Source: Schistocerca nitens
Lineage: Eukaryota; Arthropoda; Insecta; Orthoptera; Acrididae
Assembly (NCBI RefSeq): GCF_023898315.1
Contig: NC_064617.1
Span: 713,517,202 to 713,581,201 of the forward strand
Length of the DNA stretch: 64,000 nt
Reading direction: 5' to 3'
A program made the translations under genes and the position numbers. Below the pieces are notes generated by a model. It did no database searches. It saw only the letters and a program-made list of their open reading frames with translations, and was not told the origin of the DNA. How positions within the stretch are numbered: the first letter of the stretch is position 1; every line of letters starts with the position of its first letter. Below, piece after piece: positions 10,264-21,846 of this stretch.

Positions 10264-11128
10264 ATGTACATAAATGACCTTGTGAATGACATCGGAAGTT
10301 CACTGAGGCTTTTTGCGGATGATGCTGTGGTATATCGAGAGGTTGTAACAATTTAAAATTGTACTGAAATGCAGGAGGATCTGCAGCGAATTGACGCATG
10401 GTGCAGGGAATCGCAATTGAATCTCAATGTAGACAAGTGTAATGTGCTGCGAATACATAGAAAGAAAGATCCCTTATCATTTAGCTACAATATAGCAGGT
10501 CAGCAACTGGAAGCAGTTAATTCCATAAATTATCTGGGAGTACGCATTAGGAGTGATTTAAAATGGAATGATCATATAAAGTTGATCGTCGGTAAAGCAG
10601 ATGCCAGACTGAGATTCATTGGAAGAATCCTAAGGAAATGCAATCTGAAAACAGAGTAAGTAGGTTACAGTACGCTTGTTCGCTCACTGCTTGAATACTG
10701 CTCAGCAGTGTGGGATCTGTACCAGATAGGGTTGATAGAAGAGATAGAGGAGATCCAACGGAGAGCAGCGCGTTTCGTTACAGGATCATTTAGTAATCGC
10801 GAAAGCGTTACGGAGATGATAGATAAACTCCAGTGGAAGACTCTGCAGGAGAGACGCTCAGTAGCTCGGTACGGGCTTTTGTTGAAGTTTCGAGAACATA
10901 CCTTCACTGAGGAGTCGAGCAGTATATTGCTCCCTCCTACGTACGTCTCGTGAAGAGAGCATCAGGATAAAAGCAGAGAGATTAGAGCCCACACAGAGGC
11001 ATACCGACAATCCTTCTTTCCACGAACAATACGAGACTGGAACAGAAGGGAGAACCGATAGTGGTACTCAAGGTACCCTCCGCCGCACACCGTCAGGTGG
11101 CTTGCGGAGTATGGATGTAGATGTAGAT
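10264..11128 (+). pseudogene. Jockey/CR1-like LINE 3' part, reverse transcriptase pseudogene
   Basis: One frame runs from 10264 to 11061. It opens with MYINDLVND, has the intact catalytic box LFADDAVVY (about residues 16-24), then NLNVDKCNVLRI, YLGVRI, LLEYCSAVWD and RRAARFV, and ends SFFPRTIRDWN. Three in-frame stops (near 10354, at 10657-10659 and 10951-10953) and the missing endonuclease make it dead. The element finishes with GATGTAGATGTAGAT at 11112-11126, the short tandem tail of this lineage. The 5' truncation lies just before the YIND box. The same lineage occurs on the minus strand at 28943-29883. Confidence 0.85.
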
Positions 11129-11299
11129 ACTGAGATCGATCGACAGCAAGTCTTCCAGTTATATCACAATGGAGTTCTGTTAATGTAATCCCTACAGAAA
11201 CTTTTGGGATTCCACTCAAAAAGCTGACACACTGTCCGCTATTGACTACAGTCTATTGTCCTCAGATCCTGGCGGAAAAACGTAAACAGTAATAAATTT
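11129..11299. other. Unassigned spacer between LINE copies
   Basis: No coding or repeat signal recognised between the GATGTA tail and the next reverse-strand RTE similarity. Confidence 0.4.
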
Positions 11300-11890
11300 T
11301 TCTAAAGATTTATTAAACTGATAGTTCGGTAATATTCACACTTTTTAGGACCCGCTTTTTTTGGAATTGGAATTATTGCATTCTTTTTGAAGTCTGAGTT
11401 TATTTCGTCTCACAAATCTTAGTCGTCAGGTGGAATAATTTTGTTATGGCTGGCTCTCCCAAAGGTATCAACAATTCTCAGGGAATGTTGTCAAATCCAG
11501 GGGCCTTGTTCGGGTTTAGGTCCTTCAGAGCTCTGTCAAATTCTTCTTGCAGTATCATATTTCCCACCTCATCTTCATCTATGTCCTCTTCCCTTTCTAT
11601 TACAGTGCCTTGAAGGTGATCTCCTTTGTAGAACCTTCTGTACACACATTCCACCTTTCATCTTTTCCTTCTTTGCTTAGGAGAGGTTTCCCGTCTGATC
11701 TCTTGATAATCCTACTGCTGCTTTTCTTTTCTCCAAAGGCCTTTTTTAATTTTCCCTTACGTCGTATCTATCTTTCCCCTAGTCATGTATGCTTCTATAG
11801 ACTGACGTTTGTCCTCTAGCCATTCCTATTTTGCAATTTATCACTTTCTGTCAATCTCATTTTTATACGTTTGTATTCCCTGTTGAACAG
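11300..11890 (-). pseudogene. RTE-type LINE fragment (subfamily A), reverse strand
   Basis: Sequence parallels the RTE copy around 23083-23636 in the same order: TATTAAACTGATAG, TTGGGATTGGAATTATT-like, GGGGCCTTGTT, CTTCTTTGCTTAG, GTCCTCTAGCCATTCCT. It covers the region just upstream of and into the reverse transcriptase. It lacks the element's 3' third, which is odd for a LINE. It abuts another RTE subfamily at 11893. Confidence 0.75.
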
Positions 11891-11892
11891 TA

Positions 11893-14200
11893 GGGGTGAA
11901 AACTACATCTCTTACACACTTTTTAATCCGAGCACTTCTTTCATGATCGTACACGGTTATCATTCCCTCTTGGATCTTGTACATATTGTATATTACCCGT
12001 CTCTCCCTATAGCTTACTCATATTTTTGTCAGAATTTTGAACATCTTGCACCATTTTACATTGCCGAATGCTTTTTCCAGGTCGACAAATCGCTTTAATT
12101 TTTCTTGATTTTTCTTCAGTCTTGCTTCCATTATCAACCGCGACGTCAGAATTGCCTCCCGGTCCCTTTACTTTTCCTAAATCCGAAATGATCTTTATAT
12201 AACAGACCCTCGAATTTCTTCTCTATCCTTCTGTATACTGTTCTTGTCAGGAACTTGGATGCATGACTTGTTAACCTGGTTGTGCGATAATTCTCGCACT
12301 TGTCAGCTCTTGCAGTTTTCAGAATTGCGTGGATGATATTTTTCCGAAAGTCCGATGGTATGTCGTCACTCGCATACATTCTACACAAGTCAGGTGGTCT
12401 GTCCCCAGTCTCATACATTCTACACATCAGGGTGAATAGTCGTTTTGTTGCCACTTCTCCCAATGATTTTAGAAATTCTGATGGAATGTTATCCATCACT
12501 TCTGCCTTATTTGATTTTAAGTCTTTCAAAGCTCTCTAAAATTCTGATTCTAATAGTGGATCACCTACCTCTTCTAAACTGACTCCTGTTTCTTCTTCTA
12601 TCACACTAGACAAATACTTCTCCTCATAGAGTCATTCAGTGTACTCTTTCCACTTATCCACTCTCTCCTTTGCACTCTTAATATTACCACCCTTGCTTTT
12701 AATTTCACCGAAGGTTATTTTGACTTTCCTCTATGCTGAGTCAGTATTACCGACAATCATTTCTTTTTCGATTTCTTCACATTTTTCATACAGCCATTTC
12801 GTCTTAGCTTCCCTGCGCTTCCCGTTTATTTCATTCTTCAGCGACTTGTGTTTATGTATTTTTGAATTTCCCTGAACATTTTTGTACTTCCTTTCTTCAT
12901 CGATCAACTGAAGTATTTAATCTGTTACCACTGTTCCTTCACAGTTACCTTCTTTGTAACCATGTTTTCCTTTCCGACTTTTGTGACTGGCCATTTTAGA
13001 GATGTCCATTGCTCTTCAACTGTACTGAACACTGAGTTATTCCTTATTGCTGTACCGATAGCCTTAGAGAACTTCAAGCGTATCTCGTCATTCCTTAGTA
13101 CTTTCGTATCCCACTTCTTTGTGGACTGATCCTTCTGACTAATCTCTTAAAGTTCAGCCTACTCTTCATCAGGAATACATTGTGATCTGAGTCTATATCT
13201 GTTCCTGGGTGGACCACAGAATCCAGTATCTGATTTCGGAATCTCTGTCTGACCATGATGTAATATAACCGAAATCTTCCCGCATCACCATGCCTTTTCC
13301 AAGTATACCTACCTCCTCCTCTTGTGATTCTTGAACAGAGTATTCGCTATTACTAGCTGAAACTTGTTACATAACTCAATTAGTCTTTCTCCTCTCTCAT
13401 TCCTTGTCCCAACCCTATATTCTCCTTTAACCGTTTTTTCTACTACTTCCCCTACAACTGCTTTCCAGGCCTCCATGACTATTAGATTTTCATCTAACTT
13501 TCGTACTGTGTATCACTTTCAATATCATCAAATATTTTATCTGTCTCCTCTTCTTCAGCCTGCGACGTCGCCATGTTTACCTGTACTATCATTGTCAGTG
13601 TTGGTTTGCTGTCGATTCTGGCAAGAACAACCCTATCACTGAAGTGTTCACAGTAACACATTTTCTGCCCTACCTTCCTATTCATAACAAATCCTACTCC
13701 CCGTATACCATTTTCTGCTGCTGTTGATGTTACCCTACACTCATTTAACAGAAATCCTTGTCTTCTTTTCATTTCACTTCACTGAGCCCTGCTACATCTA
13801 AATTGAGCCTTTGTATTTCCCTTTTCAGATTTTCCAGCTGCCCTGGCACGTTCAAGCTACTGACATTTCACGCCCCGACACGTAGAACGTTGTTCTTCTG
13901 TTGATTGTTCGATCTTTTTCTCACGGTCACCTCACATTTGGCAGTCCCCTCCCTCCGGAACTTTTGCCAGCGGAGTGATCATCATAACACTTTTTCAATT
14001 ACGGTCCATATGTCCTGTGGAAACACGTTATGTGTCTTTAATGCAGTAGTTGCCATTGCCTTCTGCATCCTCATCCCGTTGATCACTGCTGATTATTCCG
14101 TCTTTAGGGGCGATTTCCCACCCCAATGACAAGAGAGTGCCCTGAACCTTTGTCCGCTCCTCCGCCCTCTTTGACAAGGCCGTTGACAGAATGAGGGTGA
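11893..14200 (-). pseudogene. RTE-type LINE (subfamily B), endonuclease-reverse transcriptase pseudogene
   Basis: Read on the minus strand, 13772-13494 encodes an AP-type endonuclease portion (GVGFVMNRK, DRVVLARIDSKP, IVQVNMAT). 12529-12146 encodes the start of the reverse transcriptase (KSNKAEVMDNIPSEFL, ENYRTTRLTSHASKFL, HFGFRKSKGTG). Sequence from 12145 to 11893 covers the region leading to the D-containing core. The 5' untranslated part extends to about 14200 (GCCGGAAGTCTTCGGCCGCC). Frameshifts and stops occur throughout, and the 3' half including the catalytic FADD box is absent. This is the most 5'-complete copy of the subfamily here. Confidence 0.8.
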
Positions 14201-14984
14201 CTTGTTACGCCGGAAGTCTTCGGCCGCCAGTGCTAATTATTAATCAAAATTTAACTGGTGCGGGTTTCGAATCCCGGCCCGAGGACGTTATGGCTACTAA
14301 TCAGACATGGTCCCAATAGGCGAATTAAATTTTATGATTGGTTCTTCAACCTGTCTTTAAGATGGCAAACGTTTCCAAGATACAATTCTCTGGTCGGAAA
14401 AACAGATCTTTAAACTTAACGGGACAGGTAACGGGCATAATTATATGTACTTTGCTAATGAAAGTCAATAACTGTAATATGTCTACCAGGGTATCAGTCT
14501 GGTATGGTCTTTCGCCTAAAGAGTTAATAGGGCTGAACTTCTTTGAAGAGACTGTAACAGTTGGCTCTTACCTAGAAATGATACATCCGATCGCTCCAAG
14601 TCTGAACGACATTTGACAACGAAGGTTATTGCTCTCAAAAGAATGGGGCGCTACCACACTTTCAGCTTAATTTTTTCAATCGCACTTTCCCTTGGAGATG
14701 GGTAGGACGACGGGGAAGTGCTGTGGAGTATCCAGTTCGATAAATGAATGCATTGCAGTGGAAGATGGTCATTTCGAGTTCAAGCCACGTTCAGCTACAC
14801 CTTAATGCAAACAGCACCAAAAACATATTTTCGTCTGGTTTAAAGAGAAAGTCGGTTATATTTTAACAGCACTGGCTGACAAAAAAAAAAAAAAAAAGAG
14901 CAGTATCCAGAAGGCGAGGAGGAAATGAAATGAAGCTTCCAGGGTTGACAAGGTAGGTGATATTATTTCGATCACTACACAGTC
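14201..14984. other. Unassigned, with box-B-like string and A-run
   Basis: GGGTTTCGAATCCCGG at about 14266-14281 resembles a tRNA box B but no matching head or body is visible. An 18-base A run lies at 14881-14898. The 92-codon frame at 14338-14616 shows no family motif. Nothing else recognised. Confidence 0.4.
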
Positions 14985-15689
14985 TAGTCACTTGGTAGTG
15001 CGACGTTGCCTGACCTGGTTGCATGCAATGTTTCTGCTGGCCAGGGTGTTACCAAGCCACTGTATCCTCTCTTGGGCCTATATGGCCCAAAATTGTTGTA
15101 ACTGTTCCTTTATATTCCGGATAATGGTACTTGGGACGGAGCCGGCGTCCGAACTGGTCCCACACATCTTATATCGGTGACAGATCTATGGATCATGCTG
15201 GCCGTGAGTGTACCTCAACTCCACGCTGCTAGTTCGAAGTGACAAGAGTCATGTGCAGACGAGCATTGTCCTGTTGGTGAGTGGCACCACGATACTGTCG
15301 CATGAGAAGTAGCACACGAGGACGAACGTTGTCGCCGACGTACCGTTGTGCCGTCAGTTCCCTCAATTACCACTAGCTGTAACCTGAAGTCATACGCGAT
15401 GGTTCCCCATACCATGTCGCCTGGAATAACACCGTTTTGTCTCTCCACAACACTGATAGCGTGGGACGTCTTTCCAGATCGCCGACATGCTCGTCGATGA
15501 TGGTTATCTGGAGCCCAACAGGACTGTGATTCATCGCTGACCACAATGCGATGCTGCTTGTCAGTAATCCATGCTTCCCAGTCACGGCACCATTCCAAAC
15601 ACTACCGTCTGTGTTGTGGGGTTAACGGCAGCCTACGCATGGGAACAATACTTCCCTAGTCCTCTATCAATTGTCCAGGATGGCACAGA

Positions 15690-15930
15690 ATGTAAAAGCT
15701 TTCTAAGGCCAAGATCGCATAAATATTTCTGTATTTACAACATCCGGTTTCGACAGACTTTGCTGACATCTTCGGGTCTTCAGGGAAACCATTAGTTATT
15801 ACGGACGGCAGGTGCATATGTGAAGGAGCGAAGTGCTTGTTGCACAATACAGTGGTTAACGTGGGATGAGCTTGTTGCACAATATAGCGATTCTCTCTTG
15901 TGCTGATCAGACGGGATCGACCCGTACCTT
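15690..15930 (-). mobile_element. Insert with eroded GAAACCGG (hammerhead-like) motif
   Basis: On the minus strand the segment contains CCTGAAGACCCGAAGATGTC and, about 17 bases later, CTGTCGAAACCGGATG followed by an A/T-rich stretch, the layout seen near Penelope-type terminal repeats. CTGAAGA replaces the CTGATGA core, so cleavage is unlikely. Two copies of ATTGTGCAACAAGC lie about 45 bp apart on the same strand. Classification is tentative. Confidence 0.4.
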
Positions 15931-15944
15931 CACTAAATGTTTTT

Positions 15945-16160
15945 GCCCGCATTTCGTGGTCGTGCGGTAGCGTTCTCGCTTCCCACGCCCGGGTTCCCGG
16001 GTTCGATTCCCGGCGGGGTCAGGGATTTTCTCTGCGTCGTGATGGCTGGGTGTTGTGAGATGTCCTTAGGTTAGTTAGGTTTAAGTAGTTCTAAGTTCTA
16101 GGGGACTGATGACCATAGCTGTTAAGTCCCATAGTGCTCAGAGCCATTTGAACCATTTGA
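15945..16160 (+). mobile_element. SINE (family 3): tRNA-Gly-like head on a family-1 body
   Basis: Head CATTTCGTGGTCGTGCGGTAG with TTCCCAC in anticodon position and box B GGTTCGATTCCCGG, then CAGGGATTTTCTCTGC. The body is TTAGGTTAGTTAGG...GAGCCATTTGAACCATTTGA, the same as family 1. Duplication ACTAAATGTTTT at 15932-15943 and 16161-16172, inside the Tc1 remnant. Confidence 0.93.
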
Positions 16161-16440
16161 ACTAAATGTTTTCGTGCAGTCCAGCAGAGGGACACTGTCA
16201 CATCCGAACCTCTCACCAATCTGGATGTTGCACGATTCGACCAGCTGGCCAAATGGAGACCGACAATGAGGCCCCTTTTAAACTCTGTCAGATGCTGATA
16301 CCGCTGTCTCACACGAGTACGTGTTATCTTCATTTTCTCCAGGGTGATCACTCAACGGCTAACTGTTCACTGTTCTCATATACCCTAAGAGGCCTGGTAA
16401 CAACACTAAACGCGAACAACACTAGAGCACTCTGTTAGAT

Positions 16441-17345
16441 GTTCTATTCGTCAGAGGAGACTGCAACTCTAATCTTTTTCGTTCTCGCCAATGGTGTGTA
16501 CATGTTCAAAGTTACGTTGACATGCGATCATGTCACATATTTTTTCAGGCAGAGCATAATTATAATATCGCACTTCATTATCAGTCGACTGTCTCAAAAT
16601 AGAAAAGTAAATAAGCAGAAATATGACTGTAACTGATCATTTAAATTAAGGTGTGTTAGTGTATTACTTCAACACATCGTAATAAAATGAAGGAATTAAA
16701 CAAGGGTGGAATTGAAAGTTTGATTGGCTGTGTTACATTGTGCAACTGTATGTTGGTAATACCGAAAAGCATAAAATTTTTGTACTGCTTCTTAGTGTGG
16801 AAACGCTTTCATTATTCTGTCATATTTGTGCCTCATAGCGAGGCCCACTCGATAATCCGTTATGTGACGAGTCTCAACGACAAAGGGTCAAATTTGCTTA
16901 AATGCACGATATCGACGACAACGAAGAGTAAATAACTAACAACATTCCATTACTGTAATTCATTTTTTGAAGCTACTACACCGTTTAAATATATATGCGC
17001 AGTAACGTGGTGCAATGTGAAATGGGACAACCAGTTGAAATGAAGTTTCAAGTCTTTCTTTAAACGCTCTGCGAAGGTATTTCTGTAAATAATATCACAT
17101 ATTGTCGCTAGCGTGGCAGATTCAAGAGGATTACTCCCAAGTTTGGTATGATTTTCAGTTAGAAAGGAAAGTAGACATCACGTGTCGAGGATGGTAATAG
17201 GTTAGTGTTGACCATATGATTATGCAACAGAGCTTAAATGTGAATCTTCTTGCGAATTATTGTTGGGAAATCAGGAAGTTTCATTGTTGGCTAAATTTAG
17301 TGAAGCAATGTTCGAAGAAGCCTGCCCAATAGCTCTACTTCTTAC
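16441..17345. other. Unassigned, AT-rich
   Basis: No gene or nameable repeat. The 20-mer at 17042-17061 (GAAGTTTCAAGTCTTTCTTT) recurs exactly at 17484-17503 inside the Penelope-like element. Confidence 0.4.
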
Positions 17346-17359
17346 ATCGTTTATCTGGC

Positions 17360-18740
17360 TACGAGACCTATGTGGCAAAACACATAAACAAAATCATGAT
17401 GACACACTATGAAATAAAGAACAACAGACCAGTGAAAAACACAGATGAACGTATAATACATTTAAAAAACTTACGCATTCCACGAAGTTTCAAGTCTTTC
17501 TTTTCACCTAGAGCACATGTGCACCTCAATACTAACTGCAGATGCAATCAAAGAGAGTGAAGAGAATTTATTAACATACAGCAAAATACCTGCAGATAAT
17601 TTAAGAGAAATAACCAGAACCTTCAAAGTAATCACAGTTATAAATGAATTTTAATCTGAAAATGAATTTTACTCATGAAATGATGGTTTTCCAACAGGAT
17701 CTCCAGGACGAGGTACATCGGCAAACATCTTCATCAACCACATAGAAAATGCAATTTTTCTTACAGCAGTAAAAAAGAAAGGATACTAAAATGTTTACTA
17801 GTACAGATTTGCGAAGATATAATCTGTATAGTAGATGAATCAATAAAGAAAATAAAACAACTTCATGTAAACATAAACAATATGCATAAAGTGCCCAATT
17901 CACCACAGAAAGAGAAACACAAAATCAAAAACACTTCTTAGCTATGAGAATAAAGATAGTTAACAATAAGGTCAAATTTGACATTTACAGAAAGCCAACA
18001 GCAACAGACACAATTATACATGCCATAGCAAACCACCCACAAAACTACAAACTACACAAACTAGCAGGTTTCCAGCATATGATACACAGACGAAACAAAA
18101 TTCCACTCAGCAGAGAAAATTACAAAAAAGAGAAACAATATACCTCTTAGCCAAAAGCAATAGATATAACTGAAAACCTCAACCAAAAAATCATAAAAAT
18201 ATTGAAGGAAAATGAAAATAAACGGAGGACACAAGAATCACAAAACTCTACAAAATACACAAACATTTTGGTACAAACACACATATCAGAAACGCCCATC
18301 AGACGACTAACAGAAATAAATGGTATACATTGACACACAAATGCAAATCAATACACAGAATAGCAAATTTAATGAGGAAGCAAAGACCACACACAGCATA
18401 CAGAACAAAAAGCACACTCCATTGGCATTTAAAAACTGCATAGAGAATCCAGACAGATATCAAGAAGCTTGTATGTATCAATTAGAAAATTAAAACTGGA
18501 AATCAATGTATCTGGGAATAACAAAGAGAAATTTGAAACCTACATTATAATGTATTGTGGAATCTGATAATGTAAGTAATTTGGTCCTTCTTCAGTGCTT
18601 ACATGTTTCGGATCTACGGCTTGCCAGAGCTACACGATCCCCACAATGCTCCAAACATACAATGAATCTGCATCATCTGAACTGTATCCGTAGGCGATTT
18701 GAAACCGGTCATGGGAAATAAAAATTGAAGAATTAAAAAA
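17360..18740 (+). pseudogene. Decayed Penelope-like element (RT plus GIY-YIG remnant)
   Basis: Plus-strand pieces match the order of a Penelope-type protein. Near 17695-17750 is GSPGRGTSANIFINHIE, corresponding to the G-S-P-L-S-P-x-x-A-N box. Around 17808-17860 is an eroded V-D-D box followed by IICIVDESIKKI. 17944-18150 encodes KFDIYRKPTATDTIIHAI, NHP and PLSRENY, hallmarks of this class. At about 18470-18535 MYQLEN, a stop and MYLGI resemble a GIY-YIG endonuclease start. GAAACCGGTC at 18701-18710, followed by AAATAAAA, fits the hammerhead-bearing terminal repeat. Many stops and frameshifts; inactive. The class call rests on the RKPTATD block and the order of motifs. Confidence 0.75.
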
Positions 18741-20194
18741 GCCGATTGGTTGCAGTAACATCTGTAAACCTTTACGGAAAACTGTTGAAACAGGTTGCTG
18801 ATGTGAAACCCAAAATTAATCATTAATAAAAAATGGGCACTGCGCATTCCTTTTCCCAGAACAGAGATGTAATAAAAAAAAAAGGCAGAAGGCTAGTCTT
18901 CTCCACTAATTCTGAGTAAGGGAGGTATGACAAATGACAGTACATGAAATGGATCGAAGCAGACTCCTTTCATATTCACTGCTGCTGCTGTTTGCCATCA
19001 AAACTGAACCAACGTCGATGGAAGGGAAGGTACATAGGAGTCTTTCACAAATCCAATTAAAAAGAAAGCTTCACACTGTCAGATCAGGTAAGTTTTCAGC
19101 TGCACTCGGTCTTCCCTTGCCGTCTTGAGATCACAAGACAGATGCAGTGATTCACTCTCACCACTGAAGAAACCATATTAGACACCGGCAATTTCATATT
19201 GAAACAGCTATGATTGTACCAGACAAATACTAATTTTTAAAACAAGGAATCACTGGAGTCTCCATTACGACTGAAATGTCATCCTTTCTAAAACGTGCAA
19301 CTGTCTCTAAGATAATATTTTACTTTCGATGTGTAAGTTAAAGCTCATTCCAAATTTTTACCTTCATCAATGCACAGGATATAGTATAGTGAAATAGGAT
19401 AAATCATTTTGTATCATCATACATGAGAGGTAGGCATAAAGATTTCAGTATCATCTCAAAAAAGTAAACTTACGTAATCAATTTTTGTTTCTGTATAAGC
19501 ACATTTATACAGTCCTGGTACACTCTGAAATTCCCGCGCCACCAGAAGAACCAAAAGAAAATGGCATAGCCAATTGGTATTGTGAAGTACAAACAAGGAG
19601 TACTCAAAGTTGTAATAACGTAAATTAATATTTTCGAGATGATAATTAAAATTTTATAACTACCCCCTTAATATATTACGAAGCAAGTACAAACATGGGA
19701 TAGCTATCATGTACAATACATAAAATAATTGGATCCATCGTAATAACTGACTGAGCCTGGTGTCAGAAATGAATCACGTCAGACTAATCCGCAGCAAGTA
19801 CGAGATGAAAGAACGGTTATAACTAAGTGGGTTCTGTGTACAGTAAGACCTATGGCAGATCGTGAAAGAACTGCCGCAAGTATTTTTACTGTGTTGGGGT
19901 TCTGGCAGCAGACAAGTTTGGTAACGGCCCGCGCTTCACTTCTCGTCCCTTCACTGTCGCTGTCTGCAAGTACTTTCGCCCCTTGAGGAAAGTAAGCCCC
20001 GAGCCCCGTTGCTTGCGGTCCGCTACTTCGGAGCGAAGTGTTCTCCCTCTCAGCCGAGGAGACGCCTAACAGTGGTGTTGCACGGTTTGCCGAAACGCTC
20101 CTTGGCAGGCGTTCCCCTTGGGTAGGAGGTGAACGCTAGAATGCAGTGTGTAGCGGAGTGTCATTTACCTAAATAATGGAAGACTATCCGCTTC
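18741..20194. other. Mostly unassigned; GC-rich patch at 19870-20180
   Basis: 18741-19860 is AT-rich with no recognised gene. 19870-20180 is notably GC-rich with repeated CGCTT/CCGAG strings and no long frame. I cannot assign it to a repeat family, and it has no visible inverted ends. Confidence 0.4.
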
Positions 20195-20290
20195 CGAAGC
20201 GGAGGTCGCTGACGCTCGCATGCGGGGTGGCGTTCGACTTGTAGGTGAGCTGGTTTGAATCCTGATGGTGAGCGAAATTTCATCTTTGCA
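20195..20290 (+). repeat. tRNA-like segment (possible SINE head)
   Basis: GCGTTCGACTTGTAGG followed by the box-B-like GGTTTGAATCC and AGCGAAATTTCATC suggests a tRNA-derived repeat head. No flanking duplication found. Weak call. Confidence 0.3.
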
Positions 20291-20715
20291 GTTTCCACAG
20301 TGGACAGAATGTTCGTTTACAGATTGTTAAAAAAGTGTCTCAAAAAACTAGAAAAACAAGATCAGTAAATGTGAGTGATATTTTTGTGATTCCATATTAC
20401 AGGCTTCATTGTTGTTGTGAAGGTATTTTCACAGAAACAAAGCTAACTCAGGTAAAAAACCGAATGAATCATGACTACTTTATTACCCCGTAACGACGCA
20501 CCGAAAACTATGGGTCACTTATACTTAAATACAAAATATCCCTGAAAAACACCAAACTGTCGTCGATGGATTTCTGGTTCACCCTGTATAGGTCTGTACA
20601 GCGTTTCCAGATTAAGTTTTCTAAATGCCCCCATGGCAGACAAACAAATTACCCAGAATGCTATCATTTCGGCAACTTTAACGCAAATATCTTAAACCTA
20701 CCTATTCCTTTAAAC

Positions 20716-21794
20716 CAGTGGTCGTCAAACTGCTGTCCACGAATAAGAGAATTCGTGCGGCCCGTGATTCTCAGCCATATTTTAAGATAACATGAATCTA
20801 GCAACTAACAGCCGCCGGCCGAAGTGGCCGCGCGGTTCTGGCGCTGCAGTCTGGAGCCGCGAGACCGCTACGGTCGCAGGTTCGAATCCTGCCTCGGGCA
20901 TGGATGTGTGTGATGTCCTTAGGTTAGTTAGGTTTAACTAGTTCTAAGTTCTAGGGGACTAATGACCTCAGCAGTTGAGTCCCATAGTGCTCAGAGCCAT
21001 TTGAACCATTTGAACCAACTAACAGCCGAATCCAAACACGTCAACTAACGTTAAGCGCTTCGTGTTAAGTGTAGTTTTTCTGCTCAGTAGCATACTCACC
21101 GAAACAGTAATATTTTAAGATGTGCTTAATTTTGACATTGGTAAATTCGGCCGTGAGTCAAGTAAAGTTACCTCTGTCCGTTGCATAGAGGATGTGAGAG
21201 GGGGAATGTTCTACTATTTACCTTCCAGGACTGACAACTCACGAGCATGCGCGACTCGTACCGATCAATTGTCAGTTTATAAATTTTGACGCGGAAGTAA
21301 CATGGATTCGTGAAGGCGCATTATAGAAATAGTCATCCTGAAATGCGACAAGTATTTTTAAAAATGAATACTAAATTAAATTAACGCTGTTGTAATACAA
21401 TGCAATGAATAGAAGAAAAATGACATTGAAACATTTGATAACCATCTATGATCGTTCCTCATATCCCACAAAGCATCGAAATAGAAGTACAATTACTGTT
21501 GTTTCTCAATTAATCATCACTCGCACAGACAACACAACACTTCGTCAGCTACTTACACCGTGACAACTTTGGGGTCGCTAATGGTAGCAGCAATCAAACG
21601 TAGAACAATCGACACGAATAGTTCCGAGTGATACCGACAACTTACTGCGCTCGTACTATAGATTGTCTATTCCGTCTCATAATATGCTAATTTATATAGG
21701 TTCTAATTAATAATAAGCTCTGTCCATATGTGGCCCGAAGTGCACTACACAATGCCAGTATTGGCCCTTGAACAAAAAAGTTTGAGGACCACTG
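20716..21794. mobile_element. hAT-type non-autonomous element
   Basis: The ends are inverted repeats: CAGTGGTCGTCAAACTGCT at the left and, at the right, the complement of CAGTGGTCCTCAAACTTTT. The flanks are an imperfect 8-bp duplication, CTTTAAAC (20708-20715) and CTATAAAC (21795-21802). CAGTGGT ends with 8-bp duplications are typical of hAT elements. The interior has no transposase frame and carries a SINE at 20815-21015, so the element is about 0.87 kb without it. Confidence 0.85.
20815..21015 (+). mobile_element. tRNA-derived SINE (family 1) inside hAT element
   Basis: Full copy from CCGGCCGAAGTGGCCGCG to GAGCCATTTGAACCATTTGAAC. Perfect 13-bp duplication CAACTAACAGCCG at 20802-20814 and 21016-21028. 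Confidence 0.96.
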
Positions 21795-21846
21795 CTATAA
21801 ACTACAATTTATTACCAGTGTTTGTAGCTTGAAGATGTGGACTTAT

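Larger units (their letters stand above)
14985..16440 (-). pseudogene. Decayed Tc1-like element with two insertions
   Basis: Minus-strand translation gives the catalytic part at 15598-15215 (VVSDESQSCW with the first catalytic D, then DMVWGTIAYD and LVVIEGTDGT). The N-terminal DNA-binding part lies separately at 16351-16150 (QRYQHLTEFKRGLIVGL, SDVTVSLCW). Between them, about 15690-15930 does not look like transposase, and a SINE occupies 15945-16160. The second D appears eroded (SPTGQCSSAHD region), and stops and frameshifts occur throughout. Ends were not resolved. Confidence 0.75.
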
